Below, in pieces: positions 1-10,760 of a DNA stretch of 64,000 nt. The DNA is from Oreohelix idahoensis (Eukaryota > Mollusca > Gastropoda > Stylommatophora > Oreohelicidae). Below the pieces are notes generated by a model that did no database searches, was not told where the DNA came from, and worked only from the letters and a program-made list of their open reading frames with translations. Every line of letters begins with the position of its first letter. Positions within the stretch are counted from its first letter, which is position 1. The translations under genes and the position numbers were made by a program. The stretch lies in contig JAMPIV010019850.1 of NCBI GenBank assembly GCA_024509875.1, positions 368,001-432,000 of the forward strand. The letters are read 5' to 3'.

Positions 1-231
1 GGGTATGCTGCGTTTAACTGTATGACTTCTGACGAAGCGACGACATTTTGTCAGTCAAATGGAATAGAATGGGTCCCAATGTACAAGATGTTTTCAAAGG
101 GAAATTATGTAGCTACGATTAGAGATTATATCTCCTTTATTGCCGACGACATGAAGAAATTTGTGGAAAAGTGTCCAATCTTGGAGGAACCTGTTGCTGA
201 CAAAAAACCATGTAAATCTATGCCTAAATGA
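1..231 (+). CDS. Thioredoxin-fold protein, last exon (partial)
   Basis: Frame 1 is open from the first base to a TGA at 229-231, so the coding region enters from outside the window. The protein segment has the second half of a thioredoxin fold: a strand ending in FNC, a helix (EATTFCQSNGI), a strand with a proline (WVPMYKMF) and a C-terminal helix ending KKFVEKCPIL. It aligns over its whole length with the C-terminal exon at 29341-29099 (minus): GYAxxNC, the GI...YKM block and the KCP/NCP end are shared. The redox-active half would be in an upstream exon outside the window. The family assignment comes from recognising the fold pattern, not from a search. It lies in the opposite orientation to the other family members here. 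The role, an ER or secreted redox or chaperone-like protein, is inference. Confidence 0.6.
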   Translation, partial: GYAAFNCMTSDEATTFCQSNGIEWVPMYKMFSKGNYVATIRDYISFIADDMKKFVEKCPILEEPVADKKPCKSMPK

Positions 232-463
232 ATCTGCCTTATGTCCGAAGCCATAAATGTCTCTAAGTACTTCAATCAGTCCATATGAATACAACTCTAA
301 AGTCATGTTAAACTACATCAGAAGCAAATGCAGCATCTAAGCCAACAGACAAACACATCATATCGCCGAGTCGTCTTAAGAACTAGTCAACTCGACAACA
401 GAAACAAAACTTTGGTGTGTACATACTGCTGAAAATTTAATTCCTAGGTGGAACAAACTAAAA

Positions 464-469
464 AATAAA
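464..469 (+). terminator. Candidate polyadenylation signal
   Basis: AATAAA lies 233 bases after the stop codon of the thioredoxin-fold exon and would give a short 3' UTR. Such hexamers are common by chance in AT-rich DNA. Confidence 0.35.
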
Positions 470-694
470 ACATGTCCGAAAAAAATTATATTTCTTTTCT
501 ACACTCTTTGATTTCGTTATTTGCGTTTAATTGCTAATGACCATTCGTTTGTTAAATACTGATAAGATTCGCTTTTCTCGCCTGATTTCTTAAATTGGTT
601 GTCTTCTTCCTGATGGTTTGAATGTCCAATATTATTTTATTTAACTGGTGATCTGAAGTAGTTGTTGACTTTATCAAACGTTGTCAAGGTTATT

Positions 695-1000
695 ATGTAC
701 CGTTCGAGTAGAGCGCTTTCCTCGCATACTAAAGTTACCTGGTTCTGGAATTAAACCCTAATGGCTTCACGCCCCACCTGTAAATGAATACCTGCCTCTG
801 CTCATGAGTTTAGGGAAGGCAAACGCGGCGAGGAATGGACTAACATGTCACCTCTACCTAGCAAATCATGCGGTACATGTAATTTGTCACTGCCCTACGT
901 CAGTATCTGCTATAGAACTACCATTACCTTGTACCGGTTCTGACCGGTTCTGTTATCGTAGTCTTCATCTCAGGTTTTCTTTACTCCAATCCGTCTTTCT
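695..1000 (+). repeat. tRNA-derived SINE, copy 1
   Basis: The head is tRNA-like (a B-box-like stretch around 755-768). It is followed by a central block (CCCACCTGTAAATGAATACC, then CTGCTCATGAGTTTAGGGAA at about 797-816) and a tail with CAGTATCTGCTAT at about 901. The same ordered blocks occur at 52812-53190 (central block) and 59505-59760, which makes it a dispersed family. The open frame over it (804-1025) is not a gene. Confidence 0.6.
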
Positions 1001-1026
1001 TACCTTGGTGTCATTCATTATTTGAA

Positions 1027-1119
1027 CACTTGAATGTTTCACTTTAACACTTCAATGTTTCACTTTAACACTTCAATGTTTCACTTTAACACTTCAATGT
1101 TTCACTTTAACACTTGAAT
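1027..1119. repeat. 21-bp minisatellite, about 4.4 copies
   Basis: The unit CACTTCAATGTTTCACTTTAA is repeated from 1027 to 1119 with a single C/G difference in the first and last copies. Confidence 0.9.
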
Positions 1120-1500
1120 CAGCAACACCATAAGTAAGCTAATATTTGTGTTTTGTTAATATATTTTGACTGGATTGCTGTGTTATTGCAGTTAGGTTAT
1201 TTTAACTACGATTGTTTCCTTGTTTAGTATTTTCCTTTATTAATCAACAATTTTTTTATATGTGTGTACTGTGTCCTCCATCATTTTTGAACACGATTTA
1301 CGTTGTTGTCATATTTATTTTTCATCTAATAGTTATTGACTGATGTAAAGGAACCAGGAGACATCCCTTTTTTTCTACAAATAGACAGTAAACCCGATGA
1401 CTGTGAGCAAAAATAAATTAAACAGGTTATGTTGCACCTTGTCGTAATAAATAAAGAAGTGGAAAACTAGATAATACTTTCTTTTCTGTTGTCTAGTTTC

Positions 1501-1790
1501 CTTACTTACATATTTAGTCTTTCCTCTTCTACTGCGAGATGAAGAGGTTTGGAATAGAGAGAGCTGTACTAACTTATCAGCTGTCTGCCTTCCGGCCCGG
1601 TTTCTCGGTCCTTCAGAAATTGACTAATGTGGTTCTCCCAGAGGACTCTAGGTCGTCCTGGAGGTCTCGATCCCTGGCTTTTAGCCTCCCATACCTGCCG
1701 TAGCAACCGCTCTTCTCCCATTCTGCAAACATGTCCAAACCATCTTAGATGGACTGTTGTACTTGTCCGAGACAAAGTTGCATCCCGTGA
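1501..1790 (-). pseudogene. LINE reverse transcriptase, C-terminal remnant
   Basis: The minus-strand frame reads RWFGHVCRMGEERLLRQ, then GSRPPGRPRVLWENHI, the familiar C-terminal end of many invertebrate non-LTR retrotransposon polyproteins. It matches the copies at 32530-33335 and 17073-17735, including the 3' end (CTTACTTAC then TTTCCTCTTCTAC on the + strand). It is 5'-truncated and diverged. The upstream residues of the open frame come from unrelated flanking DNA. Confidence 0.75.
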
Positions 1791-2111
1791 TGCTATCCTT
1801 TTTGGTTTTTTGCCACAATATAACTGTAGCAGTGTACACCATGCTCCTCCTGCAGCTTTAATACAAACGTTACAAAATACAATTATTAGCACCAATTAGG
1901 TTTTCATTTTAAATAAAAGTATGCAGCGAGGTTACTGCAGTACAAACAGATCACTGTAACCCGCTGTGTGTCAAAGTGATCAATAGATAGGACGCACTAA
2001 GTGACTAAAAAAGTTTGCATCAGCAGTGGTTCTCAAAATATATAGGAAAGGGCCCTAACTAAGTTAGATGCTAGTAGCTACAATAACTTTAGAAGCATTC
2101 ATACACTTGAA

Positions 2112-2258
2112 ATTCAATACCATAATACCCGCAGTAAGTACGTCGGTCGGTCTGTCACATATAAGGGAAACAATACAGTTGCGCCTCCTTAGTTATGGTT
2201 GAAAGTTAATGTACTCTCTCGAAAATAGAAAAGTGCGCAAATTAAGGCGTGCATTAAC
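2112..2258. mobile_element. MITE-like fold-back element, partial copy
   Basis: The segment with AAGGGAAACAATACAGTTGC and then ACTCTCTCGAAAATAGAAAA GTGCGCAAAT matches one arm of the palindromic element at 40497-40661 and part of 33795-33900. Only one arm is kept here. It has no coding capacity. Confidence 0.5.
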
Positions 2259-2369
2259 AGTTTGATTATGGAAAGGAGCCATCAACACGATTGATAAACA
2301 GTACATGAACTTGAGACAGGAAGGTGCGGAAATGCAATTAAATCAACAGAAGTGTGGATCTGTCTCGTC

Positions 2370-4420
2370 TACATTAAATATTTGTTCTGGCAATCTCACT
2401 ACTTAGTGTGGAAGGGAAGATATTCTTCTCAGTGATGGCTAAGAGGCTCACCACATATCACCTGGAAAATGGGTACATTGACACAGCCATCCAGAAAGGA
2501 GGTATATCAGGTACATCAGGTTGTATAGAGCATGCCACAATGATCTGGAAAGCAATTCAAAAGGCAAAGTCTGACAGAGCAAATCTCCATGTAATCTCGT
2601 TGGATCTAGCAAATGCTTATGGATCCGTCCCACGCCAGATGTTGTGGCAGGCCCTGGAAATTTACCGTGTTCTACAAAAATGTTGCAGCAATGCTGAAGC
2701 TATATTTCGCAAGGATCACTGTCAGGTTTTCAAAAAGCGGTGCAGCAGGCCGTACAAGGCCAATAGACTAGATGGAAAGGAACCCTTCAAAGGTCGTTGA
2801 TATGGAACGAAATATGGCATAAGGCACTGTTACGCACAAATAATTATTTTTTTCAAAGCCTTTGTATGATCATTTTTCGTATGTATGATCATTTTTTGAC
2901 TGAAGTGTGTATTATGTTTTTTACAGTCAAAGGGACATAATCCGAGTTATCGAGACTACAATTTTTTAGGAGTTTGCCTTCTCTTGTATAGAGACACGTT
3001 CGGTCTATAATTTCTGGAACGAAGCGTGACCATATCTCCTTATTTGGTAGTATCAGTCAACTGTTGTAGATGCCTGAAACCTTTCTTAACGCTTCTTTTC
3101 ATGACCATAAAAGGCGCGACTGTGTAAGACTTTTATCTCGAATGTTCTTAGAATCGTCTTATTGTGAACGGCGACTCAGAGATTGTCGTTCTGCGCATGT
3201 CTCGACCGGGTTTTCGTTTGTTTTGTCTAAGTCGCGAGCAGACGCCTGGCCAGAAATACTCTTTGTGAGTTAGTTAGGGAGTATTATTTTAGCATAATGG
3301 GTCTAATTCCTCTTGTATCGCGAGCTATCATCTAGAGGTTCGACGCCTGTGTGATTCAAAATGGAGAGGTACTTTAATATCCTGACTGTTTTGTGGCGTG
3401 CAATAAATGGAAAAAAATTATACAACGAAGTTACCATTTCTATGACTCTACACATCATGTTGCCTGTGTTATACCCTGTGAACTGTTCTACTACCACATA
3501 CACAGCAACATCCTAAAATCAGAGAAGACACCTACATCTTGCACTTTAATACCAGGTGTCGATAGGGGTGGCAAGTGGTCGTCAATCTTATACGGAGCTA
3601 ACGTACCTGGCATTGTAGCGCACCATTATCATTTAGCCCTAATCCACCCTTATCAGGCACCTCTTATGCTCAGCTTCGATATTTGATCAATGTATGACCT
3701 CCTGCCATCGGCCAGAAACCTTGTGAGATGGGGAAAGTCGGACGATGATCGGTGCCCTTTGTGACATGAGGCAGACACTTGAGCACGTGCTCTCCGCTTG
3801 CAAGGTGTTATTAGAGCAAGGGCGATACATATGGCGCCACAACAAAGTGCTAAATTAGCTGGCTGAGACTATAGACCATACAAGGGTGAAGGCGAATAGC
3901 AGAGTCGGGCCGAGCACCAAAAATACATACTTTATGAGAGCAGGAATGTCAGCACACCCCAAACCGAGTAAATCAGGTAGCAGTGTACCATCTCTCCTTG
4001 ACTGTGCAAATGACTGGGAGATGGCGGTAGACCTACCTGGACGAGGTGCATATCCAGAGAGTATCAGGAAATCTCGAAGACGGCCGGATATAGTGTTGCA
4101 TTTTTCATCATCGTACCAGGTTATATTGATTGAACTGATCGTGGAATTTGAATCCAGATTGGAAGAGCAACATTCGTTCAAAGCGGCCAAGTATAGTGAT
4201 CTGGCCGCGGATCTGAGACACGATGGGTTCACTGCAATGGTCATGGCTGTTGAAGTGGGTGCAAGAGGGCTCGTGGCATCAGTGTATGATTTATTGAAAC
4301 TGTTGGGGCTGAGAGACAGTCGAGAACCAGGGCACTGAAGAGGCTTAGTGAAATTGCGGAAAATGCATCATGCTGTTTGTGGAACAACCAAAATGGGCTA
4401 TGGAACGCGGGAAAGTAAAC
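2370..4420 (+). pseudogene. Decayed LINE (non-LTR retrotransposon) ORF, split by a solo LTR
   Basis: The first part (2370-2822) has reverse transcriptase motifs: VEGKIFFSVMAKRL, an NGYIDTAIQKGGISG block and LDLANAYGSVP (palm domain, first catalytic Asp). An internal deletion after the palm joins to a tail-region block (QTRW..TLQRSL.WNEIW, third frame). The second part (3661-4420) continues with LLPSARNLVRWG, a DRCPLC..HEAD..LEHVLSACK zinc-knuckle-like stretch, then RPDIVLHFSSS and LIELIVEFE, and AVEVGARGLVAS, a C-terminal restriction-endonuclease-like domain found in some LINE clades. There are stop codons at about 3678, 3762 and 3855 and frameshifts near 3779 and 4325. Between the halves lies an 828-bp solo LTR; removing it restores the expected domain order. 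The exact clade is not assigned. Confidence 0.75.
2828..3655. mobile_element. Solo LTR inserted in a LINE
   Basis: The insert begins TGTTACGC and ends CTTATCA (TG...CA termini). It is flanked by the 5-bp direct repeat GGCAC (2823-2827 and 3656-3660). The LINE coding sequence resumes on the other side in the expected domain order, which supports the boundaries independently. A TATA-like ATAAAAGG lies near 3107 and an AATAAA near 3402, as expected for an LTR read on the + strand. No internal retroelement sequence remains, so it is a product of LTR-LTR recombination. Confidence 0.8.
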
Positions 4421-4429
4421 CCTAGCCCC

Positions 4430-5065
4430 CACCTGTGGTACAGGAAACATCCAGAAAATTGCTAATTTTGCTAAGTCCTCAATACATTGACTTTATCGTT
4501 GTACTGGTGAATGAACGGCGGCTTACAATTTATCTGCGGTGTATTATATGCGGTGTGTTATATGCGGTGTCGGGTGGAGGTAGATTTCAATTGCCAAATC
4601 ACGTTGCTTCACGCCTCGCCGGCTCCGCGCAGGCGTGTCAGTCCCTGGTCGTGGTGTGCTGTGGATCGACCGCAACGGGCTAGGGAACTCTGACAATATT
4701 TTGTTTTCGACATAGGGGTTACTTTCACAACTGCCTCCGGCTGGCGGAATTTTAAAACTGCAACCAAAAGGTGGAGGGTTCAATTTTCAATACAAGAAAA
4801 CAGGAGGCGGACACTTGGGAGTCATGACCCAGATGGGCCCGCCCCCCTTAGAGTGTAAAGGAGAGTAAGTGGCTGAAACACTTGATCAACGCAGGGCCCT
4901 CTTTTGATGATCAGATTGCCTCCTGTTGTATCGCTCTGCATAGAGTTACCTATCATATACCAAACAAGGATATACCTCACTACTGTAATCCTTCTATTTT
5001 GTGTCAGCATCAGTTTATGAAAATCTTCAGCTTCTTGGTGGTTTATTTTATTGCACTTCGTCATT
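4430..5065. other. No gene seen
   Basis: Only a short imperfect repeat of TATATGCGGTGTGT (4538-4571) and a GC-richer patch (4610-4680) stand out. The short open frames have no recognisable content. Confidence 0.5.
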
Positions 5066-5066
5066 C

Positions 5067-5985
5067 AGAGTCATACAATAGAACTGACTTGACTTGAGCT
5101 ATACAATAGAACTGACTTGACTTGAGCTATACAATAGAACTGACTTGACTTGAGCTATACAATAGAACTGACTTGACTTGAGCTATACAATAGAACTGAC
5201 TTGACTTGAGCTATACAATAGAACTGACTTGACTTGAGCTATACAATAGAACTGACTTGACTTGAGCTATACAATAGAACTGACTTGACTTGAGCTATAC
5301 AATAGAACTGACTTGACTTGAGCCATACAATAGAGCTGACTTGACTTGAGCCATACAATAGAACTGACTTGACATGAGCCATGCAATAGAAGTGACATGA
5401 CGAGCCATACAATAGAATTGACTTGACTTGAGCCATACAATAGAACTGACTTGACTTGCGCAATACAATAGAACTGACTTGACTTGAGCTATACAATAGA
5501 ACTGACTTGACTTGAGCTATACAATAGAACTGACTTGACTTGAGCTATGCAATAGAACTGACTTGACTTGAGCTATACAATAGAACTGACTTGACTTGAG
5601 CTATACAATAGAACTGACTTGACTTGAGCTATACAATAGAACTGACTTGACTTGAGCTATACAATAGAACTGACTTGACTTGAGCTATACAATAGAACTG
5701 ACTTGACTTGAGCTATACAATAGAACTGACTTGACTTGAGCTATACAATAGAACTGACTTGACTTGAGCTATACAATAGAACTGACTTGACTTGAGCTAT
5801 ACAATAGAACTGACTTGACTTGAGCTATACAGTAGAACTGACTTGACTTGAGCCATACAATAGAGCTGACTTGACTTGAGCCATACAATAGAACTGACTT
5901 GACATGAGCCATGCAATAGAAGTGACATGACGAGCCATACAATAGAATTGACTTGACTTGAGCCATACAATAGACCTGACTTGAC
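5067..5985. repeat. 28-bp satellite array, about 33 copies
   Basis: The unit is close to TGAGCTATACAATAGAACTG ACTTGACT, with register spacing of exactly 28 bp (for example 5103, 5131, 5159). A divergent block with CCATAC, an ACATGAGCCATGC unit and a shortened unit (ACATGACGAGCC) appears at 5318-5450 and again at 5850-5985, so a larger segment was itself duplicated. Open frames over it (5239-5496, 5769-6047) are satellite translations. Confidence 0.95.
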
Positions 5986-6221
5986 GATTGATTTTTGATT
6001 TTAAAGGCAATCTTTCGTAAGTAATTCTTAAAAAAAAATCTATCCAATCAATATTGTCTCTTACCAGTAAAACTCCCCGGATGAAAACTTAAAAAGAAGA
6101 TAAGTTAGGAAACTCGAATTTTTGAGATTCATTTTTAAAAATATTTCCTGTTAGTAGCGCCTCCCGCCAATAATGGATTCTGCTTACATAATAATACTGT
6201 TGAAAGTTTAATGAAATAAGT

Positions 6222-6605
6222 GGGGATGCCTAGCTGGCCAGGAATATAGTGTGATTCGCTTGTATAGAGGCGGTGTTATCGTACGGAAGGTCCGGGGTTC
6301 AAATCCTGGGTAAGCCACTCACGTCTGTTGTTTATCTGTTGTCTAGTTTCTACTTCTTTATTTCTTACGAGTGCCTGAAAACATACCTTTATGTTTGTCT
6401 AATATTTATTTACTGTTTACAGGCCTCGGGTTTCCCTTCCTTACATGTTATAAATGTTTATACAATACCAGAAACCTACCCTCTGTTCTATACTACTGTT
6501 CTTAAGTCTTCTATTATTTACTAGACACAGTATCAAGGTCTTTGTCTTGTGTGGACTGACAAATACTGTATAATAGGGGAACGACATCAGTGATTGCGTC
6601 ATTAA
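6222..6605 (+). repeat. tRNA-headed SINE-like repeat, forward copy
   Basis: TAGCTGGCCAGG (6231-6242) is A-box-like and GGTCCGGGGTTCAAATCCTG (6289-6308) contains a good B box (GGTTCAAATCC), so the head derives from a tRNA. The body contains TTCTTACGAGTGCCTGAAAA and ATGTTTGTCTAATATTTATT. A further block (6422-6600: GGCCTCGGGTTTCCCTTCCT through GATTGCGTCATTAATAAGGC) is shared with the inverted copy. Other pieces occur at 7138-7215, 25690-25815 and 44745-44795. Confidence 0.7.
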
Positions 6606-6606
6606 T

Positions 6607-6668
6607 AAGGCTAAGCTTACTTACTTACTTACTTAGTCGTTCCCCTTCTACCGTGAGGTGTAGAGGTT
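6607..6668 (-). mobile_element. Very short LINE 3' end
   Basis: CTTACTTACTTACTTACTTA, then GTCGTTCCCCTTCTACCGTG and AGGTGTAGAGGTTT, matches the 3' terminus of the LINE at 32530 base for base. Only about 60 bp were inserted, an extreme 5' truncation with the (TAAG)n tail kept. It sits exactly between the two SINE arms. Confidence 0.8.
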
Positions 6669-7175
6669 TTAATAAATATTAGACAAACATAAAGGTATGT
6701 TTTCAGGCACTCGTAAGAAATAAAGAAGTAGAAAACTAGTCAACAGAAAAACAACAGACGTAAGTGGCTTACAAAGGACTCGAACCCAGGACCTTCCGTG
6801 CGACAACTCCGCCTAGCTATGCAAGCGAATCACACTATCCTCCCTGCCATCTAGGCATCACCAAAAAATGATGTTTCGATGATGGGTCGTTAGTGCGACC
6901 CGCATCACATAACACCGGAAATTTACCATGGGCAGTCCAGCCTATTAATGACGCAATCACTTCTGTTGTTCCCCTATTATACAGTATAGGGCAGTCCACA
7001 CAAGACAAAGACCTTAATACCGTGTCTAGTAAATGATAGAAGGCTAAGAACAGTAAGTACAGGACAGAGGGTAGGTTTTGGTATTGTATAAACATTTATA
7101 ACACATAAGGAAGGGAAACCCGAGGCCTGTAAACAGTAAATAAATATTAGACAAACATAAAGGTATATTTACGAG
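6669..7175 (-). repeat. SINE-like repeat, inverted copy
   Basis: The reverse complement carries the A-box-like CCTAGATGGCAGG, the B box GGTTCGAGTCC (near 6783) and the same body and downstream blocks as 6222-6605. The order is rearranged: the downstream block (6945-7130) precedes the head, separated by about 85 bp of other sequence. A small copy of the TAATATTTATT end forms a local hairpin at 7138-7215. Confidence 0.7.
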
Positions 7176-7702
7176 TGCCTGAAAACATACCTTTATGTTT
7201 GTCTAATATTTATTTTGTGTCTTTTGTGTTTGCCAACCAGTCTTGTATCTTGTACGTTTGCCAACTTGTCTTGTGTCTTTTGCGTTTACCAACCAGTTTT
7301 GTGTCTTTGTTTTCTTGTAATTAAGAACGGCCTATTGTGTTGTCTATGTTCTGTCGCAGCATTATTTTAACATTGACATTAAAAATTTGACTATTATTCT
7401 CAGCCAATACGTAAAACACAACGAAACAATTATTATTAAAATTATATAGTCAAATAGTTTTCATGTTTGCCCTTGGGATGTTTGATTTTTTTTTTTTTTC
7501 ATTTTCACATTGACAGAAAGGGATTTAATGGTTTAAGCTGCCTGATGTAGTATGGAATCCTCTCATGACGCTTCTGTGTTTGGCCTTGATAGGGTACCTG
7601 TCTGGACAGCATCCGTTGTTGTGTATGGTATACTGTAATGGAATAGTTGATTTCTTAAAGCCATTCCAACCAAACACTATAACAAGCGTATACACTCGAT
7701 CA

Positions 7703-7888
7703 TTATACATTCTTAGGATCTTTGGGGGATCTTGGTGCTAGGAAAATAGGACAGTTCTTCACAAATAGGTGCATCATATTAAAAGTAAAGGTCAGGTACT
7801 CTTCTATCTTGCTGACGGTGAAGCCATGAGAATATAGTTTGTAGGCTGGGTATTCCGTAATTCCCTCGCTCTCACAAATAGTTGTGCA
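7703..7888 (-). pseudogene. Thioredoxin-fold C-terminal exon, damaged copy
   Basis: The minus strand reads ICESEGITEYPAYKLYSHGF, then TVSKIEEYLTFTF and LFVKNCPIFLAP, ending in TAA at 7703-7705. This matches the exon at 29341-29099 (CEKEGITTYPSYKMY, TVSKIQDYMTFTY, FVKNCPVLLAP). The first third of the exon (the strand ending in VNC and the splice acceptor) is missing. In its place, at 7889-7925, is a direct duplication of about 35 bp of the exon's own interior (TTAAAAGTAAAGGTCAGGTA CTCTTCT). This is the downstream partner of the exon at 22258-22005 in the duplicated gene unit. It is probably non-functional. Confidence 0.7.
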
Positions 7889-7940
7889 TCACTATTAAAA
7901 GTAAAGGTCAGGTACTCTTCTCAACACATTTCTTGCTGAT

Positions 7941-8120
7941 TTCTGTCCAGTGTGTAGTTAGCTTAGGTATATGATGTAACAAAGACAGTCCAAAGCTGCT
8001 GCTCTCTGTCGTTAGTGTGTAAGTTTTTGAAATATGTGTCGAGTTTGACAAATTGCGGGAAATCGAAAATGTGAGTGAACTGACAGAAATATAGAGAAAT
8101 GTGATCAAATAGGGTGAACT
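7941..8120 (-). other. Diverged copy of the segment at 29454-29634
   Basis: CCAGTGTGTAGTTAGC and the GCTGCTGCT stretch match 29454-29520. On the minus strand FVTSYT, a stop, then ANYTL parallels FVSLQTSANYTL there. The in-frame TAA shows that this copy cannot encode the same peptide. It lies just upstream of a C-terminal thioredoxin exon in both units. Confidence 0.45.
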
Positions 8121-8864
8121 TATGACAGTCTGGGAGAAAATCTATTAAAGCTATATCAGTCTTAACAAACAGCCGCTCTTTCTTCTTTCTCACAGACAGA
8201 TAGAGAATATAGTAAGAGCTTAAATATGTATGTATGAAGGTCTTGAACAGCGCGTTAACAAAAAGGTTAAATTTTATTAAATTTCTCTTTAGCTTGTATA
8301 GAATGAAAAGAATAAAATCTCACCAAATAATAATTCATCAAATAACATTGTTAACAATTATATCAATTAATACATCAATAAACAAAACCAACACTTAGGC
8401 CCCATTCGAACATCAAAAGAAGCAATCCATCAAGACCCTCCTGTAGAACACCAACAAAATAAAGTGCGTGTGAGAATTACCAACTAACACAGTTAGTGTC
8501 TTTTATGTTAAATCAACTGCAGACGCTACCCATGCGCCAGGATTACACACACACACACAAAACCAAGATAGGCTGTAGATTAACTCTTGTGTCTAGATTT
8601 GGACCATTATTACAAACGAAGTCCGTACTGACCTGTAGACATATCAAATCGAGGTCAATTCTGGGCAACTTTCTGTATGCGCTCGTATGCGGCGCGAAAA
8701 CATTTAACGGGCGTGCCTCGTTACGGAACTCGATGCGTGAATCAGGTGGGTCTGGTTTTGAGACCGTATGGTGACTGAACACTCAGTTTAAGCACCCAGT
8801 CAGATGCGTGCAATTCAACTGGTGAAGATATGTAAGATGACATATTGGATGCCAAGACGCATCA

Positions 8865-9165
8865 AAAGTGAGGAATGCAGTCAGCGATCCATAGCTTGAC
8901 TGCCTGCATCAGGGTCAGTGAACCAGAGCTGATCAAGACCCTACTCCCCCTCCACGTGGTGGTCCTGGAAACAGGCTGCATCGCTGCAGTCTGGCTGAGG
9001 AGTAGAGATCGAAAAGGGAAGACAAATCCGGTCCCAAAAAATGCGGTGTGGAAGTCGGATGTGTCGGCCGAAAGGCGCAAATATCGCAGTTTCGCTGTAA
9101 ACGGACACAACGCAACCAACGTCCTTTTCAGGACGAACGAGGAAGAAGAAGGAAGGATGCCACTG
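8865..9165 (+). repeat. Retroelement 3' end with GAA tail, copy 1
   Basis: From GCAGTCAGCGATCCATAGCT through CACGTGGTGGTCCTGGAAAC, GTCGGATGTGTCGGCCGAAA and CAGGACGAACGAGGAAGAAG, this matches 39480-39766 and 44797-44990. The terminal GAA-rich tail marks the 3' end of a retrotransposed LINE or SINE. Open frames here on either strand are not genes. Confidence 0.7.
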
Positions 9166-9179
9166 AAGCTATGACTTGT

Positions 9180-10330
9180 AATAAATAGGTGAGTCGGAAA
9201 GCACTAATGCACAATACGATGTCAGATTGCGGTTGCTGGTTATTCGCTGCGTGAGCTGAATTCCCGTTAGCGGGTTCGGTGAAGAGCGTTGTAATTTTAG
9301 GTATTTTTGTGACAACTCGTGGTGCTTGTTGCTTTGCTGGAACCGTGAGATCGAGGAGATTGTTACATTCCCCGACTAGTAACCAGATGTAGCAGTGGGG
9401 GTACCCTGGAACTGAGACCAAAACAAACAACCTTTGCATCAAGAAAAAAAATACAATCTTAACAAAGTTAAAATAAACTGTTATACTCCATTCTAGAATG
9501 TGTATTATTGCTAGGTAAATCTCGATGCGGTCTTTATTCACATGCGTTATCCTCCAGTTAATTCCACTCTATCAATTATCAGACTGCAGTCCATAGGCTA
9601 ATACATCTTGTGCATACATGTACGTCTCAGCATGTGCGCTGACAGAAACAATCTGCTCAAAGTCCCCTTTCAACCCAACAAGTGGGTTCCGTTAAGAGGT
9701 TGTACTATTAATCTTACACCGTTAAATGAATTTACAGAAAATACAATTCATAATAAAATTGTATGCACCCCTTGGGGTCGATGCACAAAGGGAAAGTAAT
9801 AATCTCCCAAAAATGGTATACATGAACCATGCAATGTTTATACTATTATAATACATGGTGACTGTACTTTTGGACAGAATTCGGTTACTGGCTGGTTGGT
9901 AACATTTCTAGACTGCAGTGCAAGTTCTAACTGTCTAATTACTCAATGGGCACATTCTATATCCACACTCAACCACGAGAAGTTTTTCTCAGAAAGTAAT
10001 AAGTGACTGCCTCTTATAATTCAGTCGTAATAGCGAATACACTTCTATAGTCAGGTTAAGTGAATAAGTTACACCACTGACAGCCCCTCAAAAGTAATGA
10101 CAGCTTTTAGCTTACAATTTAACCCATTGTAAGCACTGAACTAGACTATGAGGTTCTTCGCCTAGTAAATATATGTTATCGTAAATTTACCATTGTACCC
10201 ATTGTAAACAATAACACTAGGAGACACCTAACAGATTAAGCACCTGTTAATTTAGGCGGTAGACGGCGCTATATTATCACTGAATATATTAAGGGGGAGA
10301 AATCACCAAAAAATCATTCAAGTCATATTG
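9180..10330. other. No recognised gene
   Basis: A 137-codon minus-strand open frame (9541-9128) has a hydrophobic N-terminal half and a low-complexity middle. I see no family motif or splice context, and its 3' part runs into the adjacent retroelement. The rest is AT-rich sequence without visible repeats. Confidence 0.4.
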
Positions 10331-10334
10331 CTAT

Positions 10335-10420
<86 letters not shown>

Positions 10421-10760
10421 TATATATATATTTTATATATATTATATATATATATATATAGATATATATATATATATATATATAGGCTAACATGTTGTAG
10501 CGTAAGGTTTTTCACGTATGAAGATAGTGTTGAGAGAAGAAATAGAATTCTCTCCAAATGAATATATATATATATATATATAATACTTCAATTAGGTCCC
10601 CCACTTTTTTATGCAACCACTAGTATCACATATATATATAAATTTATTATATATATAATATAAAAATTACTTTATATACAATATGCGAATATATCTCCAA
10701 TTTAAAAGCTTGTATAAAATATATTAAGGCGTATATATATAATATATATATATATATATT
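10328..10760. repeat. (TA)n microsatellite cluster
   Basis: There are nearly uninterrupted TA dinucleotides at 10339-10416, with further runs at 10424-10484, 10562-10582, 10630-10660 and 10734-10759. A translated YIYIYI frame over it is an artefact of the repeat. Confidence 0.95.

Noticed and set aside
3886..4338. Stand-alone host gene of 150 codons
   Set aside because: RPDIVLHFSSS and VEVGARG blocks are those of a LINE C-terminal domain, and flanking frames continue the same LINE.
5239..6047. Minus-strand Ser/Gln/Val-rich frames as repeat proteins
   Set aside because: They are translations of the 28-bp satellite; the frame rotates with each unit and shows no independent signal.
6289..6308. 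tRNA gene suggested by the B box
   Set aside because: The A-to-B spacing and stem pairing are imperfect, and the segment recurs in inverse orientation with the same non-tRNA body, so it is a SINE head.
9128..9541. A 137-codon minus-strand ORF as a membrane protein
   Set aside because: The hydrophobic residues come from an AT-rich stretch, its 3' part overlaps a dispersed retroelement end, and no homologous copy or splice signal supports it.
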